Shown: positions 36,312 through 45,656 of the stretch, one piece after another
Position numbering within the stretch: the first letter of the stretch is position 1
How the letters are laid out: every line of letters starts with the position of its first letter
From: CAZUZS01 sp964624795
GTDB lineage: Bacteria > Calditrichota > Calditrichia > RBG-13-44-9
Assembly: GCA_964624795.1 (NCBI GenBank)
Contig: CAZUZS010000015.1
Span: 1-64,000, forward strand
Length of the DNA stretch: 64,000 nt
Direction of reading: 5' to 3'
Position numbers and translations under genes: made by a program
The notes under the pieces: model-generated
The model's database searches: none
What the model was told of the DNA's origin: nothing
The model's input: only the letters and a program-made list of their open reading frames with translations

Positions 36312-37082
36312 TTGAAATTTCCAATTGTTTTTGCACATAGAGGGGCAAATAATTTTGCTCCGGAAAATTCCCTTTCGGCTTTTCAGAAGGCAATCGAGCT
36401 GGGTTGCGAGGGAATCGAGCTGGATGCCCGGTTCACCGCCGATGGGGATGTAGTCGTCTTCCACGACCGGCACACATTTAGGATGACCGGTCATCGCGGT
36501 AGTATTCAACGAATGTCAACCGCTCAAATCAGGAATTTGCATCTGTTCGGATCGACCTCAACACCGGAAAAAATCCCCCTGTTGCAGGAGGTTCTGGAAA
36601 TCGCAGGACGCGGAATGTTCATTAACATCGATGTCAAAAAAGAGAGCCTTGCCAAGAACGGTTTCGAGGAAAAGATACTGGCAATTCTGAAGGAATTCGG
36701 TTTCCGGGAAAACATTATTATTTCTTCCTTCAATCCGTTTGTGCTAAAAAAGATTACTTTTCTCCAGCCGGATTTGCACCTTGGATATATTTTCAGAAAC
36801 CGCTCCAGTTTGCTGATGCTTAACGGGCAGCCCATAAAATCGCTCCATGCCCGGTATCGCCTTCTGAGCGCCCAATATATGACTAGTCTTCGAGAGCGCG
36901 GCGGACAAGTATACGGCTGGACGGTTGATGACGAACCGGCGATGCTCGATCTTATCATGAAGGAGGTCGATGGGATCATCACAAACCGGCCGGAGATTTT
37001 CATGGAGTTAAAGAATAAGATAACGGGTTGGGATAAACAAAAACTGGCGAATGTGGAAGTTGAGGAGGACGTAAACAGGTGA
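36312..37082 (+). CDS. Glycerophosphodiester phosphodiesterase
   Basis: A 256-residue GDPD-family TIM-barrel enzyme hydrolysing glycerophosphodiesters to glycerol-3-phosphate and an alcohol. It has FAHRGANNFAPENSLSAFQKA (catalytic His/Arg), GIELDARFTADGDVVVFHD with the catalytic Glu, Asp and His, IDVKKE, SSFNPFVLKKI, and VYGWTVDDEPAMLDLIMKEVDGIITNRPE at the C-terminus. No signal peptide, so cytoplasmic. The start is a TTG with no strong ribosome site; a TATAAT at 36288-36293 lies close upstream. Confidence 0.9.
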   Translation: MKFPIVFAHRGANNFAPENSLSAFQKAIELGCEGIELDARFTADGDVVVFHDRHTFRMTGHRGSIQRMSTAQIRNLHLFGSTSTPEKIPLLQEVLEIAGRGMFINIDVKKESLAKNGFEEKILAILKEFGFRENIIISSFNPFVLKKITFLQPDLHLGYIFRNRSSLLMLNGQPIKSLHARYRLLSAQYMTSLRERGGQVYGWTVDDEPAMLDLIMKEVDGIITNRPEIFMELKNKITGWDKQKLANVEVEEDVNR

Positions 37083-37234
37083 CTTGGCGCAGATTTTTAA
37101 TGATCATCGTGAGCTGGCGAATTTCTCATAACATAGAATTCCTCCTTTCGGCTGACAGATCGTTCTTTCGAACGTGAAAAACCCGGTGCGATCCAAGATA
37201 ATGTCCCATAAAAAGATGTGACGGCGATTGGCAA

Positions 37235-37438
37235 ATGATTCTCATCAATGAAAATAGTTGTGATTTATGCGGAACCTGCGTTGCGGTTTGTCCTGAAAAT
37301 GTTATCGCGATGAGTTCCACCAGATTGAAAATCGATCATGAGAACTGCACTCTGTGCAACAAATGCGTATGGGTTTGCCCGGTGAAGGCGCTGGAGCTCG
37401 CTGTCCCAAAGGGCGAAACGCAACCGGAGTTAGCTTGA
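37235..37438 (+). CDS. Ferredoxin, two 4Fe-4S clusters
   Basis: A 67-residue bacterial-type ferredoxin with two canonical CxxCxxCxxxCP motifs (CDLCGTCVAVCP and CTLCNKCVWVCP), binding two [4Fe-4S] clusters. It lies 115 bases upstream of queG, whose product also uses two [4Fe-4S] clusters and needs an electron donor, so it may feed QueG. That pairing is inferred from position only. Confidence 0.9.
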   Translation: MILINENSCDLCGTCVAVCPENVIAMSSTRLKIDHENCTLCNKCVWVCPVKALELAVPKGETQPELA

Positions 37439-37553
37439 GATAATTATTGTCCGCAGTGCGATGTTTGCAGAAAATCGCAGTTTTTCGATTTCTTCCCACC
37501 TTAAAACCCGGCTCAGGGTTGGATTCTATTAAAAAAATGCCGTATCTTTTCTC

Positions 37554-38510
37554 ATGAAAGCATTTGCGGAACGGATTAAGGAGCATGCATATCAGCTTGG
37601 TTTCGATCAGGCTGGAATCACCGGCTCGGAGCCGCTGACAGAAGCCCATCAAAATCTCATGTCCTATTTGAACGAGAATCGCCACGGAACCATGGAATGG
37701 TTGGCAACAACGGCGACTCAAAGAGCCAACCCAGCCGCATTTTATCCCGACACCCGTTCCATCCTCATGGTAGCGCATAATTACTATCGGGAGCGCGAAG
37801 AAATCTTTATGCCCATTGCATCCGGCACGATATCTCTCTATGCCCGTGGAAGAGATTATCACCGCGTCATCCGGAAAAAGCTGAAATCACTTCTCTCATG
37901 GATACAGGAGCAGAAACCGGAAGCCAGCGGTCGCGTTTTTGTCGATTCCTTCCCTATCATGGAAAAGCCGCTGGCGGTCCGTGCCGGTCTCGGCTGGATA
38001 GCCAAAAACACCACATTGATCATGAAAACAAAAGGATCTTATTTTTTTCTGGGTGGGATTCTCCTGAACATCCAGCTTCCTCCCGATGAACCATTCACGC
38101 AAGAGTTTTGCGGTGAATGCAGCCGCTGCCAGCAGGCTTGCCCTACCGGTGCGATTACCGGGCCTTTCCGCCTGGATTCGCGCCGATGCATTTCATACCT
38201 CACAATCGAGCACACGGGGGTAATCGACGAAGCAATCAGTGAAAAAACCGGCAATCATATTTTTGGATGCGACATCTGCCAGGCGGTTTGTCCCTGGAAC
38301 CAGCGCTTTGCCAAAAGCGCCTCCGAACCTGATTATTCAAGTCGCTTTAGCGAAACCGATTTACTTCTGAACCGGTTGGCAAGCTTGACGAAAGAAGAGT
38401 TCGAGGCCATGTTTGAGGGAACGCCTGTGCGGCGGGCGGGCTACAAGAGGTTCATGAGAAATGTGGAAACCGCCAGGGAAAATATGCCGGAAACTGACGA
38501 GCAAAAATAA
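37554..38510 (+). CDS. queG: Epoxyqueuosine reductase QueG
   Basis: A 318-residue cobalamin- and Fe-S-dependent reductase that converts epoxyqueuosine to queuosine at tRNA wobble position 34. It has the N-terminal cobalamin-binding fold with SLYARGRDYHRVIRKKL, VDSFPIMEKPLAVRAGLGWIAKNT, the first cluster site CGECSRCQQACPTGAI and the second in IFGCDICQAVCPWNQRF. It follows a small ferredoxin gene. With queA in the same window, the last two steps of queuosine synthesis are covered. Confidence 0.96.
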   Translation: MKAFAERIKEHAYQLGFDQAGITGSEPLTEAHQNLMSYLNENRHGTMEWLATTATQRANPAAFYPDTRSILMVAHNYYREREEIFMPIASGTISLYARGRDYHRVIRKKLKSLLSWIQEQKPEASGRVFVDSFPIMEKPLAVRAGLGWIAKNTTLIMKTKGSYFFLGGILLNIQLPPDEPFTQEFCGECSRCQQACPTGAITGPFRLDSRRCISYLTIEHTGVIDEAISEKTGNHIFGCDICQAVCPWNQRFAKSASEPDYSSRFSETDLLLNRLASLTKEEFEAMFEGTPVRRAGYKRFMRNVETARENMPETDEQK

Positions 38511-38581
38511 GGCAAACCAGGAAAGCCTATTTTGTTGATGCTGCATTCTCGAATGAAACATTGCTTACACTTTCGACAAGG

Positions 38582-38609
38582 TTGAACTTTCGGCGGATAA
38601 AAATATTTA
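38582..38609 (+). promoter_or_regulatory. Candidate promoter of dxs
   Basis: TTGAAC, 16-base spacer, TATTTA, about 70 bases upstream of the dxs ATG. Confidence 0.35.
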
Positions 38610-38678
38610 ATTTAATGAATTTTATGGTTCCTTTATGTAAGTTTCAAAATGTGATTTAGCAGCGGGAGCTTTTTCAAT

Positions 38679-40616
38679 ATGGAAGAGAAAAAATTTGAGA
38701 TCCTGACGCAAATTGAATCTCCGGATGATCTGAAAAATTTGAGCCATGTTGAGCTTAAACAACTGGCCGGGGAAATCCGGGGTTACCTGGTAAATATTTT
38801 GCCCGCAACCGACAGCCACCTGGCTTCCAGCCTGGGAGTGGTGGAACTAACTGTTGCCCTGCACTATATTTTTCAAACGCCCAGGGATCTGCTTATCTGG
38901 GATGTCGGCCACCAATCGTATGTTCATAAATTACTTACCGGCCGCCGTGAAGCACTGGAAAACATTCGCCGGCCGGGAGGGATCAGCGGTTTTCCGGTAC
39001 GGGACGAGAGCGTGTATGACAATTTTGGCACCGGGCACGCCAGCACATCCATCTCCGCTGCGCTGGGGCTTGCCGCGGCGCGCGACCTGAAGGGCGAAAA
39101 ACACAAGGTCGTAGCGGTCATTGGGGACGGTTCGCTCTCCGGCGGCATGGCTTATGAAGGCCTGAATAATGCCGGGCAGTCCGGGAAAAATCTGCTGGTG
39201 GTGCTGAATGACAACACCATTTCCATTTCGCGTACTGTCGGCGGCATAGCCAACTACCTGAACATGATCATTACCAATCCATATTATGAAAAGGTAAAAA
39301 GTGAAGTCTGGGATTTCACGGCAAAAATCCCGCCTCTGACCGAAAAGATCCGTAGCCTGGCCCGCCGGACGCAGGACAGTATCAAGACCTTCATTCTGCC
39401 CGGTCTGTTTTTTGAGGACCTGGGACTGCGTTATTTTGGTCCCATTAATGGTCACGATATGGAAGAGTTGCTTCATATTCTGGGGCGCATCAAGGACCTG
39501 CGGGGACCGGTTCTGCTGCATGTGTTAACCAAGAAAGGAAAAGGTTCTTCCGCGGCAGAGAAACGTCCTGCCTGGACACGGGGATTCAACGCTCTCACAC
39601 GAGAACCAACTGGAGAAGAAGAAAGGGAAGGGATTGCGTATTCAGAGGTTTTCGGAAAAACCGTAACGCAGTTGGCGGAAAAAAGCGACCGCCTGTGCGC
39701 CGTAACGCCTGCGATGGGTGAAGAGACCGGTTTAAACGACTTCAGAGAAAAATTTCCGGAACGGCTGTTTGATGTGGGGATTGCGGAGGAACATGCTGTC
39801 ACATTTGCAGCAGGTCTCGCTGCCGGCGGCAACCGTCCGGTGGTTTCGCTTTATTCTACTTTTCTCCAGCGCGCTTTCGACCAGATGATTCACGATGTTT
39901 CGTTGCAGCGATTGCCGGTGATCTTTGCCATAGATCGTGCCGGTCTGGTCGGCGAAGACGGTCCAACCCATCATGGCATCTTTGATTTATCATATATGAA
40001 TCCTATCCCCAATCTCATCATCTCCGCGCCAAAGGACGGACAGGAGCTTCGAAACCTGCTTTACACTGCATTGATGCAGGATCGCGAAGCGTTTGCCATT
40101 CGTTACCCGCATCTTCCCACGCCGGACGATGTGGATTTAGCCGGCAAATTCAGGGAAATCGGCATCGGAGAATGGGAGATCGTCAACTCCGGCGAGAGAA
40201 TCGCGATCCTGGCAGTGGGCAGCATGGTTGCGGAGAGTCTTCGGGCGCTGGAAATCCTGAAATTGCATGGCATCAATCCAACCATCGTGAACTGTCGTTT
40301 CGTAAAACCACTTGATGAAAAATTGCTGCACCGGCTGGCGCACGATTACAAACATATTTACACCGTGGAAGAGAATGTGCTGGAAGGCGGATTCGGGCAA
40401 AAGATCGCAGACTTTCTTCAGAAGCACGGCTACCCGGATCATATTTATCTGCAAACGAAGGGAATTCCCGATAAATTTGTGGAACACGGCAGCCGGGATT
40501 ACCTTCTCGATCTGGTTGGCCTGTCTTCTCAAAAGTTGGCAGAATGGATTCTGGAAGCCGAACACATCGAGATTGATCAGGATCTCTTCGCCCAAAAAAA
40601 CCAGGTTCAAAAGTAG
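38679..40616 (+). CDS. dxs: 1-Deoxy-D-xylulose-5-phosphate synthase
   Basis: A 645-residue thiamine-diphosphate enzyme condensing pyruvate and glyceraldehyde-3-phosphate, the first step of the MEP isoprenoid pathway. It has the N-terminal HLASSLGVVELTVALHYIF, DVGHQSYVHKLLTGR, the TPP/Mg motif VIGDGSLSGGMAYEGLNNAG, HVLTKKGKGSSAAE, the pyrimidine domain with DVGIAEEHAVTFAAGLA, and YSTFLQRAFDQMIHDV followed by DRAGLVGEDGPTHHG. The length is normal. GGGAG sits ten bases before the ATG. It converges with selB. Confidence 0.97.
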   Translation: MEEKKFEILTQIESPDDLKNLSHVELKQLAGEIRGYLVNILPATDSHLASSLGVVELTVALHYIFQTPRDLLIWDVGHQSYVHKLLTGRREALENIRRPGGISGFPVRDESVYDNFGTGHASTSISAALGLAAARDLKGEKHKVVAVIGDGSLSGGMAYEGLNNAGQSGKNLLVVLNDNTISISRTVGGIANYLNMIITNPYYEKVKSEVWDFTAKIPPLTEKIRSLARRTQDSIKTFILPGLFFEDLGLRYFGPINGHDMEELLHILGRIKDLRGPVLLHVLTKKGKGSSAAEKRPAWTRGFNALTREPTGEEEREGIAYSEVFGKTVTQLAEKSDRLCAVTPAMGEETGLNDFREKFPERLFDVGIAEEHAVTFAAGLAAGGNRPVVSLYSTFLQRAFDQMIHDVSLQRLPVIFAIDRAGLVGEDGPTHHGIFDLSYMNPIPNLIISAPKDGQELRNLLYTALMQDREAFAIRYPHLPTPDDVDLAGKFREIGIGEWEIVNSGERIAILAVGSMVAESLRALEILKLHGINPTIVNCRFVKPLDEKLLHRLAHDYKHIYTVEENVLEGGFGQKIADFLQKHGYPDHIYLQTKGIPDKFVEHGSRDYLLDLVGLSSQKLAEWILEAEHIEIDQDLFAQKNQVQK

Positions 40617-40625
40617 GCTCGGATT

Positions 40626-40643
40626 CCGATTTTATGAAATCGG
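40626..40643. terminator. Stem-loop between convergent dxs and selB
   Basis: CCGATTT-TATG-AAATCGG, a perfect 7-bp stem ten bases past the dxs stop, but with no T-run on either side. Possibly a 3'-end stabilising hairpin or an atypical terminator. Confidence 0.35.
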
Positions 40644-40726
40644 CAGCGCTCGGTCCGCAACGAATTTGCGCCACAATTTCCTGCGTTTTGTTTTTCCGGG
40701 ATGAGATCTTTTATCAGGAAATAATT

Positions 40727-42655
40727 CTACACCGCATTCAATTGCGATCCTGCAATCCGCACATCTCCCTGGCGTAACGTTATTTTGCTATTATCGAGGT
40801 AGGTCAACAGCGGTATCGCAAATTTGCGGGTGGTGCCGGTCAAATCCTTGAATTGCGTTACGGTCAGCTCGGACGCCTGCCGGAAATGTTCCCGGATAAT
40901 GCTCACGATCCGGCGAATAACATCTCCGTGAAAAAACAGCTTCTCCTCGACCAAGATCAAGCTACCTTGTTCCCTCAAAATATTCACCAGCTCTTTGAAT
41001 TCTTTTTCCGCCAGACCACTATCGTTCAACGCCTCGGCGTAGGTTGGCGGATTGAAATCCGCTTTTTTATAAAGTTGCTCTATTTTTTCCATTTTCTCCT
41101 GCAAGGGTTGCGACAGCCCCGATTGGAATTCGCCGGAAGCGATGGCTTCGCCGGTTTGCTTCAGGTTTCCATTCTTAAGGCCGTAAGTTACCGCCAACTG
41201 GATAAGCTCGTCCGGGTAGCGTCGCCCGATCCGGCTGCTTAACTCCTTCGGGCGCATGCCCGGCCGGCCGGGGAACTGTGTGTGGTATCTCTGTAAAACC
41301 CGCTGCCCCAGTGCCAGAACCATTTCCAACTGTTTCCCGGAATAATAATATTGATCCCCTCCTTTTGCCAGACGGAAAAGCTCCTGCTTGTTCTGCAAGT
41401 CATGGATTATCGCGTCTATTTCATGAATTTCCAGGCCAACCTTTACCTGCAATTCCCGCGGCGAGTACGGACGAATCTCAGCGACCGAGAAAATTGCGGC
41501 TACTCTCGTCTTCCCATCGCTGCTCTCAAGCCCTTCCAGGGATTCCTTGAATTCCTCAAGATATTTTTTGCGGTATTTGGGCGGATTGGTGTTGAGCACC
41601 ACCCCGCCTCCCAGAGTCACCTGGGGCGAATACTGACGGATGATGAAACGGTCCCTGAATGAAGCATAAACCGGCTCCTCCAGCCGGAATTGAACAAACC
41701 CGGATTCACCGGGCGCGATGACTTTGGATTCCGGAATTATTATGCGGGCAAACACTTCCCTGGTGTGAACGTGCACACGGAGCCGCATCTGGTTTTGAAT
41801 AGGGGCAGGAGAATCCGGCAAAACATTCAGCCTGGCATTAAAAAGCACGACAGGATCGTAAAAGCCGGGCAATGTGATCACCTGGCCGCGATGCAGTTGT
41901 TCCATCTCGACGCCGGCTAAATTCAGGGCGGCCCGGAAGCCGGGTTTCACGGATTCGACTTTGTGATCGTGGCTGTGCAATCCCCTCACCCTGGCCTGAA
42001 GCTTCTGCGGCAGAATTTCAACCGCCTGCCCGGAATTGATACTGCCCGAGAGGACGCTGCCCGTAATCACTGTTCCGAATCCCGGCTTGGTGAACACGCG
42101 ATCCACCGGCAGCCGAAAAATTCCGTCGTCGGTTCTGGGCTTTATATTTTCCAGATTGCGGGCAAGCTCTTTCCGGATTTCCTCAATACCCTCCCCGGTC
42201 ACAGCGGAAGCCTTCAAAACCGGCGCATCCTTGAAAGCAGTTCGGCTCAAAATATCACGGACCTCTTCTTCGACCAAAAGCAGCCACTCTTCCTCTACCA
42301 GGTCAGTTTTGGTAACGATAAAAATCCCGTTTTCTATACCCAGCAGATTGATGATATCAAGATGTTCACGGGTTTGCGGCATTACGCCGTCATCGGCTGC
42401 CACCACGAACAGCACCAGGTCGATGGTGCTGACGCCAGCCACCATGTTTTTCACCAGCCGCTCGTGTCCGGGCACATCGATGATGGTGACATTCTCGCTC
42501 AGGTGAGCGAACCCAAGATCGATAGTGATTCCGCGTTCCTGCTCCTCCCGCAGCCGGTCGGTGTTAATCCCGGTGAGCGCCTGTACCAGCGCCGTTTTGC
42601 CGTGGTCTATATGACCGGCCATGCCGATTACAAAGTGTCTGTTTGGGTCTGCCAT
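40727..42655 (-). CDS. selB: Selenocysteine-specific elongation factor SelB
   Basis: A 642-residue translational GTPase that delivers Sec-tRNA(Sec) to UGA codons followed by a SECIS element. GTPase motifs: GMAGHIDHGKTALVQALTG, ERGITIDLGFAHL, IDVPGHERLVKNM and TKTDLVEEEW. The protein continues through EF-Tu-like domains 2 and 3 (VFTKPGFGTVITGSVLSG) into a C-terminal region of four winged helices that binds the SECIS hairpin. It lies 76 bases after selA. No tRNA-Sec gene and no in-frame-UGA selenoprotein is recognised in the window. Confidence 0.95.
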   Translation of the reverse strand: MADPNRHFVIGMAGHIDHGKTALVQALTGINTDRLREEQERGITIDLGFAHLSENVTIIDVPGHERLVKNMVAGVSTIDLVLFVVAADDGVMPQTREHLDIINLLGIENGIFIVTKTDLVEEEWLLLVEEEVRDILSRTAFKDAPVLKASAVTGEGIEEIRKELARNLENIKPRTDDGIFRLPVDRVFTKPGFGTVITGSVLSGSINSGQAVEILPQKLQARVRGLHSHDHKVESVKPGFRAALNLAGVEMEQLHRGQVITLPGFYDPVVLFNARLNVLPDSPAPIQNQMRLRVHVHTREVFARIIIPESKVIAPGESGFVQFRLEEPVYASFRDRFIIRQYSPQVTLGGGVVLNTNPPKYRKKYLEEFKESLEGLESSDGKTRVAAIFSVAEIRPYSPRELQVKVGLEIHEIDAIIHDLQNKQELFRLAKGGDQYYYSGKQLEMVLALGQRVLQRYHTQFPGRPGMRPKELSSRIGRRYPDELIQLAVTYGLKNGNLKQTGEAIASGEFQSGLSQPLQEKMEKIEQLYKKADFNPPTYAEALNDSGLAEKEFKELVNILREQGSLILVEEKLFFHGDVIRRIVSIIREHFRQASELTVTQFKDLTGTTRKFAIPLLTYLDNSKITLRQGDVRIAGSQLNAV

Positions 42656-42731
42656 TTTTATTCGATTTCAGCTTTCATTTAATTTCGTGGATCAAGACGC
42701 AAGCAGCAGGAGATTCGCCGCTCCCTGTTTA

Positions 42732-44126
42732 TCATTCTTTATCAAAAAGCCGCACGATCTTTTCAGCAATCATGCTGATCTCATCTTCCCGCACGGTGCG
42801 AAGATTGATCATAAATTTGTCATTTTCGATGTAGCATGCTACCGCCGGATCTCCCATTCGCAGCTTTTTGGCAAACTGCATTAGACCCATCGTTTGGGGC
42901 ACAATGCCGACTGCGGCCGACGGAATTTTTTCCAGCGGCAGGGCACCGGAACCCATTTGCGAATAGGCATCCTCGACTTCAGCAGCCAGCGGAAGATTTT
43001 TTAGTTTGCCGATCAGCACCTGGCCACGCCTCTTTAACTCATCCACGGTGACTGTCAACATAGCCGCCACCGGTAGCTTCTTCGGCAGCTTTGCAGGATT
43101 CAGATAGAAGCGCAGGGTCGCATCCAGCAGCGCGTAGGTCAGTTTATCGCAGCGCAGCGCCCGCAGGAGGTGATTCTTTTTTATCTCTCGCATGAATTCT
43201 TTTTTTCCGATGATAATACCAGCCTGCGGCCCACCCAGGATTTTGTCGCCGCTAAACGTAATAATATCCGCGCCAGCCTCAATCAGGTCGCGCGCTACCG
43301 GCTCGTGCGGATGCCCCCAGTTTGCCAAATCCTCGATGACCCCACTGCCCATATCGTAAATCAGCGGCATGTCGTGTTTCTTAGCTAATCCTGCCAATTG
43401 CTCGACAGGGACGGAATCGGTAAAACCGAGTACGCGGTAGTTGCTGGTATGAACCTTCAGAATGGCACCGGTGCGATCATTGATTGCATCTTCATAATCC
43501 TGAAGATGGGTTTTGTTTGTGGTCCCGACTTCCACCATTTTAGCTCGGCTGATTTTCATCACTTCCGGCATCCGGAACGACCCGCCAATTTCCACCAATT
43601 CTCCGCGCGAAACCGGCACTTCTTTCCGGCTGCACAAACTGTTCAGCGCAATCAAAACCGCGGCGGCATTGTTATTGACCACTTCCACTGCCTCGGCGCC
43701 GGTAATGAGACAGAGAATTTCCTCTATGGCATCGGTGCGCCTGCCGCGTTTTCCGGTTTCCAGGTTGAATTCCAGGTTGCAGTAATTCTGCAGTATTTCT
43801 TCAAGATGCAACGCTGCGGCGGGAGCGATCGGCGCTCTCCCCAGGTTGGTGTGCAAAATGATCCCGGTTCCGTTTATCACTCGTTTCAGCCGGTGGGCGG
43901 CAAGCCTTTCAATCCGGGACTTTACCTGCCGCACTATTTTCTCCTTGATTGCAGCACGGTCGGCAATTTTCATTTTTGCCCCGGCCTCGAGCTCGGATCG
44001 AACTTTTTCAATGGTTTCCTGCACAACGGATTTTAGATAGCGGAAATCAATTTGAATCTCCGCCAAAGAAGGTTCCTGCAAGACCTCCTGCACCGAAGGA
44101 ATATTTCGCAGCGGGATTTCAGACAT
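42732..44126 (-). CDS. selA: L-seryl-tRNA(Sec) selenium transferase SelA
   Basis: A 464-residue PLP enzyme converting Ser-tRNA(Sec) to Sec-tRNA(Sec) with selenophosphate. It has RVINGTGIILHTNLGRAPI, NCNLEFNLETGKRGRR-type block (YCNLEFNLETGKRG), VVNNNAAAVLIALNSL, KVHTSNYRVLGF, and the PLP lysine in ITFSGDKILGGPQAGIIIG. I start at the ATG overlapping the CorC-like stop by eight bases (ATGTCTGA), giving the family N-terminus (SEIPLRNIPSVQEVL). A start 71 codons earlier would be an out-of-family tail inside the upstream gene. Confidence 0.96.
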   Translation of the reverse strand: MSEIPLRNIPSVQEVLQEPSLAEIQIDFRYLKSVVQETIEKVRSELEAGAKMKIADRAAIKEKIVRQVKSRIERLAAHRLKRVINGTGIILHTNLGRAPIAPAAALHLEEILQNYCNLEFNLETGKRGRRTDAIEEILCLITGAEAVEVVNNNAAAVLIALNSLCSRKEVPVSRGELVEIGGSFRMPEVMKISRAKMVEVGTTNKTHLQDYEDAINDRTGAILKVHTSNYRVLGFTDSVPVEQLAGLAKKHDMPLIYDMGSGVIEDLANWGHPHEPVARDLIEAGADIITFSGDKILGGPQAGIIIGKKEFMREIKKNHLLRALRCDKLTYALLDATLRFYLNPAKLPKKLPVAAMLTVTVDELKRRGQVLIGKLKNLPLAAEVEDAYSQMGSGALPLEKIPSAAVGIVPQTMGLMQFAKKLRMGDPAVACYIENDKFMINLRTVREDEISMIAEKIVRLFDKE

Positions 44127-45429
44127 TTGGCTGGTTCTCGGGCGATTCATTCTCCGTTGTCTGCAGTTTTTCGACACGAACTTTGAGGATACGGTTCCGG
44201 TTGATTTTTTCAACCACAAATCTATAATTGTTGTATTTGATTTCCTCCTTCTCCTTGGGCAACGACCCCAAAATACTGAGGATGAAACCGCTGATGGTCT
44301 CCACCCCTTCTTCGGACGGCAGGTCGAGGTCCAGCTCATCGTTCACCTCTTCCAGCGACATCCGGCCGTCGATCTGGAAAGCGCCTCCTTCCAGTTTCTT
44401 GAATAGCGGCGATTCCTTATCATACTCATCCTGGATTTCCCCGACAATCTCTTCGATAATATCTTCCAAAGTGACAATACCGGAAATCCCGCCGTACTCA
44501 TCCACCACCAGCGCCATGTGGATGTGCTCGGCCTGGAACTCCCGAAGAAGCTCATCGATCTTTTTCTGTTCGGGAACGAAATACGCAGGGCGCGCCAGCT
44601 TTTCCAACTCAATCCGTTCGTTCCTTTTTTTGTAGAGATAAGGAAGCAAATCCTTTACATAGAGAATTCCGATGATGTTATCAATTTTATCTTTGAATAC
44701 GGGAATCCGCGAATGCAGTTTGGTTTTCACCAGCCGCATCAACTGGGCAAGGGTTGTCGTAGTATCCACAATAATCATGTCCGTTCGCGGTACCATGATT
44801 TCCCTCACGGTGGTATCCCCAAACTCAAAAATGCTGTGGATCATCTCCCTCTCATCTTTCAGCAGGCTGCCCTGCTCCTCACCTACCTCCGCCAGAGTCT
44901 TTAGTTCTTCTTCGGTGAGCATTGTCTTTTCATCCCGGAAGCCGGAGCGGGATTGCAGGAAACGGGTGAAGCTGGCAATAGAATAGGAGATAGGGTAAAG
45001 CAAGAAGAAGATAAATGTCAGCGGCAGAGACGCCCGGATCGAGAAATTTTCCGAATTCCGCACCGCTATGACTTTTGGCAGAATTTCGCTCAAAACCAGG
45101 ATGACGAATGTAACGACAAACACATCGATCAGGATAATCACATTTTGATTGACACCAACGAAATTTGTTAATCGGGATGTTAAAAGAGCGGCGATTGATG
45201 CTATGGTGATATTCACCATTGTATTTCCCAGCACAATTGTGATCAATAGCTGGCGGGGCCACGACATCAGCTTGGTGATGCGCTGGTCGGAGGTTCGTGT
45301 CGAATTTTTAAAGGTTTCGAGCTGGGCGGGAGTAAGTGAAAAATATGCCGTTTCCGAACCGGAGAAAAAAGCAGAAAGTGTAAGAAGAACGATGAAGATG
45401 AGCAGATAAATAGCTATTTCAAGTATCAA
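44119..45429 (-). CDS. CorC/HlyC-family membrane protein (CNNM + CBS domains)
   Basis: A 436-residue protein with an N-terminal CNNM (DUF21) membrane domain of about four helices (LTLSAFFSGSETAYFSLTPAQLE is the family signature). A CBS pair follows (VREIMVPRTDMIIVDTTTTLAQLMRL ... VVDEYGGISGIVTLEDIIEEIVGEIQDEYD), then a C-terminal CorC_HlyC domain (FQIDGRMSLEEVNDELDLDLP). Relatives act in Mg2+/Co2+ efflux or membrane homeostasis. The start is TTG. The stop overlaps selA, so the two are co-transcribed, an unexpected pairing. Confidence 0.9.
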   Translation of the reverse strand: MILEIAIYLLIFIVLLTLSAFFSGSETAYFSLTPAQLETFKNSTRTSDQRITKLMSWPRQLLITIVLGNTMVNITIASIAALLTSRLTNFVGVNQNVIILIDVFVVTFVILVLSEILPKVIAVRNSENFSIRASLPLTFIFFLLYPISYSIASFTRFLQSRSGFRDEKTMLTEEELKTLAEVGEEQGSLLKDEREMIHSIFEFGDTTVREIMVPRTDMIIVDTTTTLAQLMRLVKTKLHSRIPVFKDKIDNIIGILYVKDLLPYLYKKRNERIELEKLARPAYFVPEQKKIDELLREFQAEHIHMALVVDEYGGISGIVTLEDIIEEIVGEIQDEYDKESPLFKKLEGGAFQIDGRMSLEEVNDELDLDLPSEEGVETISGFILSILGSLPKEKEEIKYNNYRFVVEKINRNRILKVRVEKLQTTENESPENQPNV

Positions 45430-45479
45430 TTTAAAGTAACTTACCTCGTAATAATTGTACTCAGTTATTTAGGGTATGA

Positions 45480-45509
45480 AATATAAATTTTTATTCAATG
45501 GAAATCCAA
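45480..45509 (-). promoter_or_regulatory. Candidate promoter of corC-selA-selB
   Basis: TTGGAT, 18-base spacer, TATATT on the minus strand, about 50 bases upstream of the TTG start. Confidence 0.4.
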
Positions 45510-45656
45510 CTTTTTTCAATTGAGTGGAAGCGGTTGCGAATCGGCGTAGGGCAGGGAAATATTCCGGGAAAATATTCGCCGATAAGGTGCCAGCCAATTT
45601 TTGATTTTCGCTTCATTTTCAGCAATGTGTCGATTCTTTGGGAAAAATGAGCACGC

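Noticed and set aside
45491..45616. 41-codon minus-strand ORF between ybeY and the CorC-like gene
   Set aside because: No ribosome site, no hydrophobic or basic pattern, no family; overlaps the candidate corC promoter region.
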